A stretch of 64,000 bases of DNA, taken from NCBI GenBank assembly GCA_028583405.1, contig CM053248.1, positions 22,432,543 to 22,496,542 of the forward strand, written 5' to 3'. This DNA is from Pogonophryne albipinna (Eukaryota; Chordata; Actinopteri; Perciformes; Artedidraconidae). The position numbers were made by a program, and so were the translations under genes. Below are positions 1-40,600 of the stretch, one piece after another. The notes below the pieces were generated by a model, which was given only the letters and a program-made list of their open reading frames with translations, was not told the origin of the DNA and ran no database searches. Every line of letters begins with the position of its first letter. Within the stretch, counting starts at the first letter, position 1.

Positions 1-312
1 ATAATGTAAATGTATTTAAAGGCGCCCTATTATAGAAATGTTTAGGTTCATGTTTTTATATTGTGTCTTTACTGTAACATGTCTCCATGCTTTAATGTTG
101 TTCTCATACTGCCTGTGCTGCAGAGATAATGTGTTCTGCTCCAGTCCAGTGTCAAATCAATACAGTTATAAACCCTTGTGTAACGGGGTGCATTTGCTTC
201 CCGCGGCCTTTTTGTGTAGCCAGTAGTGTCCTGCTTTGCACATGTGATGGGGGGGGTTTCATGTGATTAAGTTGTGAACAGGCCTCTGAACTGTCTGTGT
301 GTTTCTTTACAG

Positions 313-412
313 CGACGCCGCACCCCGTCTGCTGCAGGAGAACCAGAAGTACCTCAGTCACCTGACCAGCCTGATGCAGGAGGCCGCTGACGACCAGACC
401 AAAAGCATAGTG
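313..412 (+). CDS. Internal coding exon of an unidentified gene
   Basis: This open stretch has a polypyrimidine/CAG acceptor on its left (ends at 312) and a strong GTGAGT donor at 413. It enters in phase 2 and leaves in phase 0. The roughly 33 encoded residues are rich in Leu, Gln, Glu and Asp (for example LLQENQKYLSHL) and look like a helical or coiled-coil segment. The gene runs into the window from the left on the plus strand, so only this exon and perhaps a terminal exon near 1316 are visible. I do not recognise the family. It would be convergent with adam8, whose 3' end lies near 7.8 kb. Confidence 0.6.
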
Positions 413-957
413 GTGAGTTCTCCTTTTAAACTTGTTCTCCATCTTTTCAAGTCCACTTATTGCGTGCTGACACTCAGACACATCAGCAAAGACAGACAGT
501 CGCATGAAATTCTCCGAAGGAACAATATGTCATAATTGTGATTTTTAAATTGCGTAGGAATTCCTCAGTGCTCAGAAAAGTGTCAGCTCCATTTCATTAA
601 AAATAAACTATATAATAATCTCTTAATATTGGAATACTGTTGCATACTTTTACAAACAATTCTCTTTCTAAACAGAGCAACATATGTTAACACTCAGTGT
701 CTGTACAGATGTACCAATGCAAATCCTTCTGGTACTTCAACTGGTACCAACCCGTTAGTTCATCATTTCCCGAGTGTATTACTCAACTTTTGGGCTACAT
801 GGTAACATGACTGAATGAACTGATGGTGGGAAACTCTGAATTTCTGTAGTACAGCTTTGACAAAATGTCTTTACTCTTTGTTACACAGCTAGTCCAACTT
901 GTTTTATTGGTGTTCGATAGTATAAATACTAAGATGTGATCAGAATACTTCAAATAC

Positions 958-1279
<322 letters not shown>

Positions 1280-1315
1280 TTGACTCTTAACACCTGGTGG
1301 TTTTGCTCTTTCAAG

Positions 1316-1381
1316 GACCGAGACTGGAGCTGGACTCAATACGAAACTTTAACAACAAAATTAAAAAAGAGAAATGCGTGA
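1316..1381 (+). CDS. Possible terminal exon of the same unidentified gene
   Basis: After a pyrimidine-rich stretch ending TTTCAAG, a phase-0 frame compatible with the exon at 313-412 runs 21 codons to TGA. Overlapping AATAAA signals at 1654-1663 could end the transcript. A second frame here is also open (to a TAG near 1389), so neither the frame nor the exon is secure. The acceptor sits less than 40 bp from a 315-bp TG tract. I do not recognise the peptide. Confidence 0.25.
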   Translation, partial: DRDWSWTQYETLTTKLKKRNA

Positions 1382-4300
1382 GCGCTTAGTCGCGTCCTCC
1401 CACCCCGCCTGTGCTCCGTGTTACACTACAGACTGTAAGCTGCTAACACCGAGCAGACAAGAGAACAAAACAACATTGTACAGTTGTTCATGGACTCAGG
1501 ACTACTGTCTTTAAAAGAAACTCTCCAGACGGATCCCGCTCATGCTCGGTCCGTTCACTCCGTCGTCTCGTTGGTGGATTCATGTTTTTATATGAGAAAA
1601 AACAATGAAGCCGTGTCCTCTACTTTTTTCTTTTGCTGCACAATACACATCATAATAAATAAAACATCTGAAATTCATTGTTACTGTCATGCAACAAAAA
1701 GAGGAGGATCTATTACATGAGAGGACTGGACAGAAAACATGGGAGCGAGTTCAATAGTGTGCCGGAAAACACAGGTCGCAGTGGGAAGGGGGGGGGGGGG
1801 GGGGGTGTCGAGGAGGAAATTACAATCAAGCAAACAGCACTTTGATACTCCCATGTATCCTCTTGGCAAAGTTTCCAGGCTGCCAAGAAAGATTTACAAA
1901 CAGTTAAACTGTTATTAATGTTGCTCATAATCAGTTTGATATATTTGGCTGTACACAGTCTGGGGTTTAGACTCTGTAAATGTTATTGAGTATTATTTTT
2001 AAATGTTCTGTATCATAGGCAGAAGTCTTTTGTCATGATATATGTGACAGACGTGGCTGGCCATCATGTGTATACACTGTCCATACTGTACATGTCTTTT
2101 GAATTGTCTGCCAGATAAGTGTCATGTCTCATTTATGTGCACATTTTATTTCACTGGATTATAATGCTGCGTTCAGGGCACAGCTACACATGTTTAGTTT
2201 CCATGGAAATGTAGTGCAGAGTTGAAACAAATCTCAATCAAATCTGTAAAAGGCAAATGCTACTTAAAGCGTTTAGAAAGGGCAAACCACCGCCAAGTTC
2301 ATAACACCGCCAAGTTCATTGTCATAAATAATATTTGGATGTTTTATGTTTTTCAAAATGTTCAGTGTTTCCAATCAGGTTGGCACAAATTAAACAATGG
2401 GACAGAAATAAACTTCAAAGAAGGATTAAATCATAGATACTATATAAATACAATCTCCAATGTGAGGATTTGTAGCTTCATGTCTTACAGAAAAATAAAT
2501 ATCTTTAAGTGGCTTCAGTCACTTCAAATTAAGTAATTATTAGAAAAGACTATAAGGAGCGTATTTTAATATCTTCTGACATTTGACAAAAAAACTATGA
2601 ATTTGTCATTCAGTATTTGACACTTATAAATAGTCAATGGGACTACTTTCAGATGAATGTATTATCATTTGACTGTAACGTTTCAAAAAGACATTAGGGT
2701 AGGTACATTAGGCATTTATTGCTTGAAAACTCACTGAATAAACGAATGCTTTTAACTCTGGGCTGGACTATTTTATCTCTGACATGAACGCGCCGTTGTA
2801 CAATAAGGTGTGACACAGTGTGGATTCCATAACGCAATGGAGATAAGTCGACCTTTGACCCACAGTGAGATCAGGGTGAGTGATTGGAGCCTGGATGGTT
2901 AATAGTTGAATGTACTGCAGTTCCAGTCAGGTGGTAACTTCGGGCTAGAGACAAGTAAACCCTCTGAGTTGTATTTATGATGTGGATAAATATATTTTCT
3001 TGGTATTTAAGTAACTCAATTCTTCAATTATTTTTCCATTTAAGTATTCGTTTCCATCGGTCTGTAAATGTTTAATTTTTTGAAATGTCATTGTACAAAG
3101 ATAAAATGTTTGCCTGGTAATACAATAAAATAACTTTGGCATGAACCTGCTTCCAGTGCACTGTTTCTTCTTTGATGCCAGACATTCATAATGAAATGTT
3201 GTGCAGGCATTCCTGACCCTCTCGGAATGAATTCTAATCACTTTGGTGACTCCTTAAGATATCTTCTAACACCATCATGTAAAAAAAGAAATACTGTTTT
3301 TTCCTTTTTTATTTGATCAAATAACTGAAAAATCAATCGTGCTCCCATTAGCTGTACTCTGTGGCAAATGCCAATTAGCGAACGCTAGCATGCTAACTTC
3401 AGATGGTGAACAGGGTAAACATACCTGCAAAACATTAGCATGTGTTAGCAACAAGCTCAAAGCACCCCTGCTCTTATGTATGTGACGCAGAATCAGGCAA
3501 AAGGCAAACATAACTGATGTATTCTATAATAACTAATGTATTCGTTTTTTTGTATATAAATTATATACTTTAATCCTGTGTCAAATATTTTGTGTCGAGC
3601 TTGATTTGATAACATCTGCAACATTAAACTAAACACATTTAAACATCACAATTTTAATCTAGTAACATCATGTATTTTATTTAGAAATTGGCCATTCTAT
3701 TTCACGGTAATATATCTCCAATTACTTTACTCAAGTAAAGAATACGTTGACCACTGATGCTCGGACAGAACACAATTTATCTTTTATGGTCTGAAATAAA
3801 ACACCTTTATGGATTCTGTTAAAAATGTCCCAGAATAAAGTGAGAGTTCCTTTATTTTTGACTCATAAGGACGTCACATGGAAACAAGTGAGAAACAACA
3901 GCTGTTACCTCTGTTCGATGGTTTTCTAATTGTGACACAGTAGAGGACCCTTCAATTACTCCTGCTCTTAAAAAGCTGGAAACTATCTAGATGATTTGAG
4001 TCAACAATTTAGGCTTTGTTCTGGCCTTCAAAGTGAGTGATTAACAGTGAGTCACAGAGATTATGCTCCTTCCTTCCTTCCTTCTCACGGCTAGTCTTTA
4101 AGTTTTCTGGTCCCGTTCAGCCTCAGCTGTTTAACAAAATGTGGAAGTGATTTGTCATGAGGGTTAACACCATGAAACTCATGTTCCGTCACTCTGTCTG
4201 CTCTCTCCTGCGGCAGAAACATTTCAACCAGCAAGCTGTCATCAGTCATATCTTGTTATTTAGACATTTGACATTATTTAGGACTGAGTCTGAGACATGA

Positions 4301-7300
4301 GGAAACTGAAGTTAAATCAAACATGGAAGAACAAGAAAAGACACATCATGGCGTCGTTGGAAAGTCTTCTTGTGGATTGTTCTGACTGGAATATAAATCA
4401 AACAAACACATGGCTGCATGTTAGACTAAACGCCCATATCCCCTTTCAAGGCGGATGATGTCACTGCATATCATCCCCTGTGGATTCAGTCCAGTAAATC
4501 TGATCTGAGAGAGCAACAAGCAAAGACAGAGCCTCGCTGTAGAACAAACCACAGTCATTGTAAACAGCGCTGGTTTACAAGCTGCTTAGGTTGTGATTCA
4601 GAGCGAATCAGACGAGCTCCCCTTTGCTCGGGCCTACATTCCTCAACTCCCTCCTCGTGCCTCGAAAACATCTTCAACATTTTCAGCGGTTTTGAAATAT
4701 TTTCCCAGTTCTGCGTTGGAAGCAGTCTATGGTTGGAAGAACTAGGCTGTTCTGCACAGACTTCCAACCCATCCAACAGAGTGGGGATGAACTGGACTGT
4801 GAGCCAGACCTGATCAGCAGCATCAGAGTTGGACCTCTCTTATGCTCTTTAGGATGAACGGGTTCAAATCCCTGCAGCAGGTTCAAACATGTGTTTAGAA
4901 AGAATACAACTGGAGTGTGTGGGAGATCTGCTCACTTCGGAACTTATGGAACAATTCAGTCTCTGTTAGAGTGCTGCAGGGATGATGTACTTTTGTAAGC
5001 AAACCGGTGGATCCATCCACAAAATCTGAGTATTCCATTCGGTTTGTTGCAGAAAACAAGCAAACATTTATGATGCATTCAATGTATGCCCAAATGCAAA
5101 AAACAACATTAGAATAGGCTAAAGGAGGACTAGATTTTTCTCTGATGATGTTTTTTAGTCAAATGTTTCCCTTGTTAGCCAACGCCTTTTTTAAGACGCA
5201 TAGGAGCTTATAAATTCACAAGCAGGGCAACGACATTAACAACACTTTTGAGCTAGTGTTAACAAACCACAGAGCCTATTTCTGACATCTAACCAAAAGC
5301 CTTTGACTTTGAGAAAAGGAACCTGCTGCTTCTTATGATGATATGGTTTGATCAAAACAGCTGAGATTTGTCCATAAAACACAAAGCAAAAAGATCTATA
5401 GACACTTTGTACAGTATAGGTGAGAACATGCATTATGACATTTAACATTAGACTACAGTCTGGAGTCTCTGCTTTGGACACAGCAGAGCTTTGGCTGAAT
5501 AGAGCTGGTTGGATTGTTATTAGATTTGCAGATATTTAGTCAAATTATTGGATAAACTACATTTCCATGCCACTAATGTTCCGCTATTATTCCGAATATG
5601 ACAAATTCCGAATTTGATACGGGTAATCTAAATGGCATAATCTGAGTCAGGCCTTTTTCCAAAGAGGCATTTTCCAAATTAGACAAGTAGATTATGCCAA
5701 AGACTGAAAGATGCGTAACCATGAGAACAGCTTTATATTTCTGTTTCTGTCTCACGCAGTATGTTTGTAATGGGGTGATTAATGTTAACTGAAGTATTTA
5801 CAGCTGCATTTAATCGGTAATGTAATTGGAAAGTAATTGTCATTAGCCATGTAAAAAGCGGAATAGGAATATTGTGAACGTGTTTAAATGGCTACTGTGA
5901 CCTCATGGTGTTGCTAGATGAAATGTCACCAAAGTAATTACGGTACATCCTGAGGGAAACACAAATGTCTAACCAAAAATGTAATGGCAATACATCCAAT
6001 AATGGTTGAAACATTTTACAAAAAAAAACAAATGTGAATGCTAAGGGAAAAGTCAGAGGATCCCTAAAGTCAGTAGGAGTCACCCTCAGGGGAACATGAA
6101 TGTCTGTAATAATATTTCAGGCTCTTTTTGCTATTTCACTCAAAATGTTCTTAGTTTGTTTCCCACGAGAACTCAGAGCTTGTTAGAAAAGGGGAACAAA
6201 CGACCCATCAGCCTTTGTGTCCAGCTGTTTAAGAAGCCCGAACAGGAAACCAAGATGATGGCAGCTCTCAGTCTGACTCGCTTGTTCTCACTTGGGACCA
6301 AAATACACGAGTGAACTGCTAACCGACGTGTTTTCTGGGCTCATAATAGACGCTCAGAGAAGCTCCCACAACAGACTTCATTGAGAAAAAATATAACTTT
6401 TCATCATTATGCAATCCACATAATAACCATACTTATATAAAGTGCACTTTATTTGTTGAGAAAATAAAGCTTTACATAGGAATTCATTCAAAATGATATT
6501 CACATGTACATGCAGTGTTTCCCCGAGGCCCTGTCACACACACCTTCGGGACTGGAGACAAACAAAGAAGCATGTAAGTGTTTCAGCCACACACAGGTCA
6601 GCTGTGTGCCATTCACACATAAGGTTTTGAAGTACAGTGCAAAGTGATACACAAAGATGACTCTTGTAGAAGGCACAGACTGGCTTTAGATGCAGTTTAG
6701 GGACTGTATATACACAAGCAAAACTTCCCCCCTCATATCTCATAACACAACAGTGATTCAATTGTACAACAATTCTAGTTAAACTAGAATAAATCAAATA
6801 GCTCTGTTTGCAACCTATGATCGTGGCTTAAATCTAATTTAATTGACTATGTCTATTTGTTAAAAGTAACCCTCTTGGAAAATGGACAATAAATAATGTT
6901 GAAATGATATTGAAATGTTCATAGCTAATTTAATGTGGTAAGGTAGCAGAGGTGGGAGGTGCCTAAGTACTGTAAGTACTGTACTTAAGTACCATTTTGA
7001 GATGTTTGCACTTTACTTGAGTATTTCCATTTAATGCTACTCCACTACAATTCAGAGATCAATCGTGTACTTTTACTCTTTTACTTTGCAGATCTGGATG
7101 AATGATGTGAAATATAATCAAGTGTTAAATCAGACTTTATTTCCACCTGGAGTAAATTCACAAGCTACCCTGCACCTTTACCAGCTTTGAGAACACTTTA
7201 ATGATCAATCATTATAAAACATATCATATATATTATTCTGAAATGGACCAATCTGCACAATCACTACTTTTACTTTTGGTACTATATTTTGATGCTAATA

Positions 7301-7777
7301 CTTTTATACGTTGACTTGAGTAACATTCTGAATGCAGGATTTCCCTACACTATGGTACTTCTCCCACCTCTGCATGTAAGACACAATTTAGATATTATGG
7401 AAATACGGAAATGTACCCTCATTGAATTCTACTTAAATACCCCTTACTTACATACAGTCCCTTACACAGACATTCAATAAATATTAATATACATTTTCAA
7501 ATGAGCACCATTTTGCCCACGCTGTAGAGAGAACACAGGAAAACGTACCGGCAGTTAAATAAATAAGACTTTTTTTTCCACCCCATAATCACTTTTCAAC
7601 AGCCGCGTGGAGCTGTTGGTCATCAAAGACATTCTCAGTCGGTGAAGCCGCGGTCACCCCCCATCAAGACAAACGTTTTTGGAATCTGTGACTCACATAT
7701 GACCCAAAAAGGATCGCTCTTTTTCCATATATACGACTATGCTGGAGGTTTTTCTGCTTTAGTTAAGCTTGAGACTT
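1382..7777. other. Intergenic DNA between the left-edge gene and adam8
   Basis: No credible coding exon was found on either strand; the ORFs are short and lack splice context. It contains AATAAA sites at 1654-1663 (possible end of the left gene), an 18-bp G run near 1789-1806, and a MITE at 6947-7372. The part next to 7778 should include the adam8 3' UTR on the minus strand. A minus-strand AATAAA at about 6448-6453 is one possible poly(A) signal, but this is a guess. Confidence 0.6.
6947..7372. mobile_element. MITE with CAGAGGTGGGA / TCCCACCTCTG ends
   Basis: The 426-bp segment begins CAGAGGTGGGA and ends TCCCACCTCTG, a perfect 11-bp terminal inverted repeat. It is AT-rich and non-coding. 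Its right half (from about 7285) resembles an internal segment of the larger hAT-like elements at 21892 and 42650 (around 22440-22566). The flanking 8-mers, taaggtag and catgtaag, do not match, so the target duplication has decayed or the ends are slightly off. Confidence 0.7.
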
Positions 7778-33742
<25,965 letters not shown>

Positions 33743-34679
33743 GATGGTGCACTCTGCTCAGTCACTGGCTCTCCTCTCGCCGTGAACATGACCACACGGT
33801 GAATCATCGACACCAGCAGCCTTCCGTAGAAGTCCCGCCTCCGGTGACTCCTTATCGCCGCCTCGCAGATTACCGGAATAAAACCGTCAAGCGTGCTGAT
33901 AAAAAACAACACCCAAACTACTTCCGGTGGAGTGAAATATTTCTAAAATAAAAGCACTTTACTGATACTCAATATAAGCACACGGCAGTACGTGAGTTAA
34001 TGTAGATAGCTAACAATAACTTTAAATACAACTCTTAAGGTACATTGTATTTTTGGAGTGCGAATTCTTAATATGTAACTATTAATTAGTTAAAAGGCTA
34101 AAAGGACCGACAGCAGTAACGATGCTGAGTAGTTGGCAGCCATTGACACCTTCTGAGTCACAATAACTCTATTTATGGAAAGAAAAAAATACGTTTTTGG
34201 TTTTAATGTAATGTATAATGATAGATGTTTCAAATGTATAAATCAGCCATACTGTGGTCTTGTAGGGTTATTATCGTCTTTAGCGCTGTACTACTGTGTG
34301 TAAAGTATATAAATACAGTTTATAGTACAACATGAAAATAAATATTTATGGTGGGATTTACAGTGTTAGGCAGATGTTAAGAGTCTACATTTATTCAGTA
34401 AAGCCTTGTTTTAATGAATACAAACATACTTTTTTATTTTACAGGTACAATGAGTGACATTTCGGTACAGTTTCAACATTTCTTAAAATGTACAATCTGA
34501 AGCATTGAAATGAGGATGCAAGCCTTAGAATGTAACGCTACATTTTCTTCAGTACATAATATATACACTGAAGCATCAGTTATTTTGTCTTTATGGTAAC
34601 TATCTGCATTGGCAGGGAGTGGTGGACACACATGAGGAAAGGGCGTTTATATTGCTGCTTGTTACAAAGTCATAACATG
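33743..34679. other. Intergenic spacer, adam8 promoter side and tubgcp2 3' side
   Basis: The spacer is 937 bp between the adam8 start codon and the tubgcp2 stop, both on the minus strand. It must contain the adam8 promoter/5' UTR and the tubgcp2 3' UTR. Minus-strand AATAAA motifs occur near 34390 and 34433, about 250-290 bp after the tubgcp2 stop. Nothing else was recognised. Confidence 0.5.
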
Positions 34680-37600
34680 CTACGCTGAAGCTTTCTGGCT
34701 CCGCTCTATGGCCATCTTCTCCAGCCGCTCGGTGTAGAACCCATTGAAATCCAGCCTGTGAAATCATAGGAGCTGAGTTAGCAAAGTATTTAGCAAAAAC
34801 ATGCATTTTGTAATGGTTAATCTGCAGTAGCTCAGTCTATACGAAATAATGTTCATACTTAAATTAATGGTACAGCTCTGTATGAGGTATTGTAGGTTAA
34901 AAAAAGTCTGAGGAGTGGGGCAATATTTACAAAAAAACTAAATTAAAACATTTTTAATTTAGGAGAAAACAACTTGGATATTCTGTGATATTAAAGTGGC
35001 AAATTTACGACGAAAATACAATATTCTGATTATTAAGTCATTAACACTGGATACTAAACTAGTACAGTACACAGAAACATTTTTTTAACCTACAATGGCC
35101 CTAAATATGTTGTCGTAGCGTAAAAAACAAAAACGTTTTGAAGGCGAGACAATAAAGGCAAACACTGGTTCGCTTTGGAACAGGTAGTGGCCTTATCAAG
35201 TATTATAACACATTATATCGTGCAAAAACACATTTAGTTGAAACCGTACGTACCTGTAGATGATGCTGATCATGCTGTGCTCGCAGTCGTTGGTGCTGTA
35301 GATGCTCAGCTTGTCCAGCAGGTCCAGCAGCAGCGTGCTGAAGTTGCTGTCAAACTTGCTGATGCTGGTTTCAAAGCCTGCGTCTGACTGGAGGGTGTCT
35401 GCATGCTCAGATAATAACTGAAGCAAGGAGAGAACACAACCGTTTAACTCAGAAGCTGCAGATCTTTGTTCACCAGTCATTTCATATTGTCTGGTTTGGA
35501 TGGAACATTTCTGATGTTTTTGCGTCATGTTTTTGATGATCTAATGGAAATACCTTTGTGTTCAGCCTCTTCTTCTCTGCCTCCTCAGCATGTTCCCTCT
35601 CAGTGAGAGGCCCATCCATAGTCCCCTGCTCCTTAGAGAGGCGCTCCAACCTCTTGCTCTGAGTGAACCGCTTTAAAATACAAAAGGAAAAAACATCTTA
35701 GTAACAGGATCTGCCCCTCATTATTGTATTTTCCAGGAGCAGAAATAAGACACTGTATTCAGAAATATGTTGTCCTGTCAACTAGTGTTAATTTCGTCAG
35801 CTATTTTTTAATTTAGGTTTAGTCTTAGTCCTGTGTTAAATTTCCTTTTTAGTTTTAGTCCTATTTAGTCACCTACATCCTGTTTTTATTTAGTCAAGTT
35901 TTAGTCGACTAAAAGTCTGAGCATTTTAGTCTTATTTTAGTCAAAGAAAACTAATTATTTTAGTCTACTTTTTGTCAATGAAAACTGTTGAGTCTTTTTT
36001 AGTCATCAGATTATATAGAACATTTCAGTCAAACTAGTCTAGCCAAAACCAATAATTTGTCATTTTAGTATATATAAATAAATAAGATTATATCTTGTCC
36101 TTATTTGATGAAAAACACAGGTTGAATGATTAAGCAGCTTTGCAGAGAGTATCTGGTCAGGTTTGTGGTGTTTTTACCTGTGTTATGGCCACATTGCTTC
36201 CCTTCTGATGAAACAATGCATTCGCTTTTTTTCTCCGCCTCATTGTAGCGAAAATGGGCCCAAATATCACATCGTTTCTTTCTCCCAAGCAGTGGTGGCT
36301 TTAGACTTTTTCGTTGTCAGTCATTTTGACGGACAGCAGGGGCGGCGGGTACTGTAGGCTAGGGAAGGCTAAGCCTTCCCAAATATTTTTGTCACTGCAT
36401 CCTGGTCAAATAAAAATATAATGTAGCCTATAATGTTTGTGTCTTTGACACTAGCGCTGCTACGCAGCCACCTGTGCCCTGTACTACGAAGCCAGTTCAA
36501 CAGACCCTGGATATGTTTGAGTTATCTTAACTAACCCAAACAAACGAGATCTCGCTAAATGGTCCTATGACGCTGGTTATCAACTCGGTAAATCAAGCCA
36601 GGGTTTCTCTCTCCAGCTGAAAGCGTTCACGTGAAAGGGGCGGGGTTAGCAACATTTGACCAATCACAAACAGGGACAAGTCAGAGCCGTATCTGGGACA
36701 AGTGTCCTGACAGCGCAGTGTCATACTTCATTAATGAAAAGTAAACTAATATTAGACAAATATGAACTTTAAACGTCCATGACTTAAACATATAATCCAG
36801 GATACAAGCCACATAGTTGCACCTGCAAGGTGAATATAACAACTGGTTAAAAAATAAACTACCGAGTGTTTGAAAGTGTACAACAGTTTTATTATTTCAC
36901 TGCCCCATCTCGACACGAGTGGATCTGACTTTAATTACATTTGAGTTGAGTGTTTCGTCAACCTAATGTGTTGCTTAAAATAATACTTATGCATACAGTA
37001 GCCTATGTGACAATGTAAGTGTTGCACGGCCAGATACGGCTCGAGAAGCTGACTCAGATAAGGAAATATGGCTCTGATTGGTCAGCAGGCGGTGCTTTCA
37101 CTGAGTTGATCTCTTTTCTATAGACGCCGGAGGCGGGCAGAATCAGGTAAAAAAAGTTATTTAGCCTTCCCAAACATGACGGACAGGATTGTAACATTTC
37201 TGTCATAATCCATTATTACCCGTCGAGTAAACAATTTATCACTCACTCGCGCTGACGGGGGGGTATTTGGTTAACGCGAGTGCGACCACTGCTCCCAAGC
37301 CCTGTTGTTGCCATTTTATTTTATGTTGAATAAGGTTAGTTAGACCATGAGTTAGACCCGAGTCTTCCTGACAGTTCACAGTGTGCCGCTGCCCGGTGTA
37401 ATTCAAATGTACCGCCACACGCAGCACAGACACACAGCTGCTGCCCTGCCGCAGCACCGGAAATGGAACTGCTGGGAGACAAACTGACTATCAGAAATGT
37501 AACGTTATCTTTGATAATATTTCGTCTCCTCATTTTTCGTCAACAAAAGTAAAGAGAGATTTTGGCATAGTTTTTATTTAGTAAACTACATTTTCGTCTC

Positions 37601-40600
37601 GTCACTTTTCGTCAATGATATTGCATGATGATTTCGTTGCAGTTATTGTTTACTGCCGTCGGTGCCGTCTCGTCATTGTCTCGTTTTCGTCATGGAAAAA
37701 AAGGTCGTTGACGAACATATTTCGTCATTGTTTTAGTCAACGAAATTAACACTACTGTCAACAAACCTGCATGCAGCTTGTGAACATGACGCAGACGGAC
37801 ATGAGTTTGGAGAAGATCCTCAGGAGCTCGGGGTTAGTCAGCATGCAGTCTTTCAGGCAGTTATCCAAGAAGCTGGTGTGATGGCAGAGCACGTCATCGA
37901 TGTTTGACGCCTGCAGAAGACAGGAGGTTAGAACAAAACTAAAATGCCAGCTGTAAGCTAACCATCAGCTGGCTGTCAGCTAACTGTGATGTTGTTAGAC
38001 TAAAAAACATTGACAGTAGGATAACAGCGAGGACCTGGTTTCACTCACTGTTTTCAGGTTGTTCTCCATGATGTGCCAGGTGGGCTCCATCACCTCAAAC
38101 ATCATGTAGTACTGGATGTTCTGCACAAAGTTGAGCATGCGCTGTCGCAGGGCAAAGGCAGCAGCAAACCTGCAGAATTAACAGTGTGAGGACATTTTTC
38201 TGGTAGAGATTTTTACATAAATTCACTTTATATCAACTCACCATTTGGCACAATGTGAAGAGTACAGCTTGAAATCTTTGTTGCAGATCCACACGTTGCA
38301 CAGCAGCCTCTCGACGTGTTTGCAGTAAAAAATGTGTCTGAACAACATCTGGTACCTCGTCAGGGCTTTCCTGGAAAATTCATACAAGTACAAATGGTGT
38401 TTAATTGCATATATGCTTCTAGGGACACATTCCTGTCAATCTGGGATACTGGAAAAACAAAGAAGAATTCCTTATATGTCTACTTAATTTTTGTTAAGTA
38501 CTTACTTGTGAATTTATTTTTGATATTAGATCAATTCAGTAGTTGAGTACCTGTTGATGATGAGTGACAGGGGCCACTTGACGATGTAGTCGAAGGAGAA
38601 GGCCTCCAGGCCGCTGAGGCCCACCTCGGTGGGCTCTGCGTTGATGATGGCCTTCTCCTGTTTGGTCTCAATGGCCAGCACCCGCAGCAGCTGAGTGATA
38701 ACGTCATGAGGCATGAGGTCAATCTGTGGAGAGAAGAGAGGAAGTTTAACATTATGAAGTGTGAAGAAGCTCATAAATCATGGGATCAGTGTGCGGGTGA
38801 AGAGAACTACCTACATTAGTGACGGTATAATGAAGGAATAGATGGATTGCCAAGTTATGTTTCTAGTTATTCCTATAGCTTATCATTTTCTTTCCATTTT
38901 TCGAGGGTTTTCAAGATAGTTGTGGCTAATAAAGTGTATTTGAGCCGCTTTCTGGATTACATTTAACAAACAAATGAAATATGTGTTTATTATTGAATCA
39001 TTAAATGAGAAGGACCATGGGGTCCAGTTGAGTCTGCAACCAGTCTGGTTGCAATGATACAGAATAATATCGGGCTATGTGTATTCATTTCTCCTCTGTT
39101 ATTGTTTGGCAGTGCTGAATTGGCACTTGTACAAGTCTTTGGGGCAATTGTTCCGCCTATCCTCTACTGAGATGAAATGTACATTATTTGTATTGTGGTT
39201 GTGGTGTTTGCTTGCCCCCCGATATTGGCCTGTCAACATTGCAATACTGATTTTACTGCATAAAACCATACTACATGTATTTTACCTAGTGCAAGAAAAC
39301 AGCAAGGTATCACCTAAATTACTGAACGTTTTTTAATTAAAGTGCATCCGGAAAGTATTCATACCCCTTCACTTTTTCCACTTTTTTGTATGGATTAAAT
39401 TCATTTGTTCTCTCAACATTCTACACACAAACCCCATAATGACAAAGTGAAAAAAGTTTTAAATAATTTTTGCAAATTATTCAAAAATAAAACACTCAAA
39501 TATCACATGTGCATAAGTATTCACACCCTTAACTCAATACTTTGTTGAAGCACCTTTGGCAGAAATTACAGCCTCAAGTCTTCGGAGTATGATGCTACAC
39601 GCTTGGCACACCTTTCTTTGGGGAGTTTCTCCCATTCTTCTTTGCAGATCGTCTCAGGCTCCATCAGCTTGGACGGGGAGCGTCAGTGCACAGCCATTTT
39701 CAGATCTCTCCAGAGATATTCAACCCGGTTCAAGTCTGGGCTCCGGCTGGGCCACTCAAGGACATACACAGACTTGTCCTGAAGCCACTCCTTTGTTATC
39801 GTGGCGGTGTGCTTAGGGTCGCTGTCCTGTTGAAAGGTGAACCTTGGCCCCAGTCTGAGGTCCAGAGCGCTCTGGAGCAGGTTCTCATCAAGGATCTCCC
39901 TGTACATTGCTGCATTCATCTTTCCCTTGATCCTGACTAGTCTCCCAGTTCCTGCTTCTGAGAAACCTCCCCACAGCATGATGCTGCAGCCACCACCATG
40001 CTTCACTGTAGGGATGGTGTTGGCCAGGTGATGAGCGGTTCCTGGGTTCCTCCAGACATGATGCTTGGCATTCAGGCCATTTGGTTTCTCATGGTCTGAG
40101 AGTCCTCTAGGAGCTCCATGGGGGCTTTCATGTGCCTTTTGCTGAGGAGTGGCTTCCTTCTGGCCACTCTACCATAAGGCCTGATTGGTGGAGTGCTGCA
40201 CAGATGGTTGTCCTTCTGGAAGGTTCTCCCATCTCCACAGAGGAACACTGGAGCTCTGTCAGAGTGACCATCGGGTTCTTGGTCACCTCTCTGACTAAGT
40301 TCCTTCTCCCCCGATGCTCAGTTTGGTTTGGGCAGCCAGCTCTAGGAAGAGCCCTGGAGGTTTCAAACATCTCCCATTTGCAAATGATGGAGACCACTGT
40401 GCTCGTTGGAACCTTCAATGCTGCAGACATTTTTCTATACCCTTCCCCAGATCTGTGCCTTGATACAATCCTGTCTCTGAGGTCTACAGACAACTCCTTG
40501 GACCTCATGACTTGGTTTGTGCTCTGATGTGCACTGTCAACGGTGGGACCTCATATAGACAGGTGTGTTCCTTTCCAAGTCATGTCCAATCTATTGAATT

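Noticed and set aside
39556..40527. Plus-strand ORFs over the second Tc1 family
   Set aside because: Antisense shadows of a decayed minus-strand transposase.
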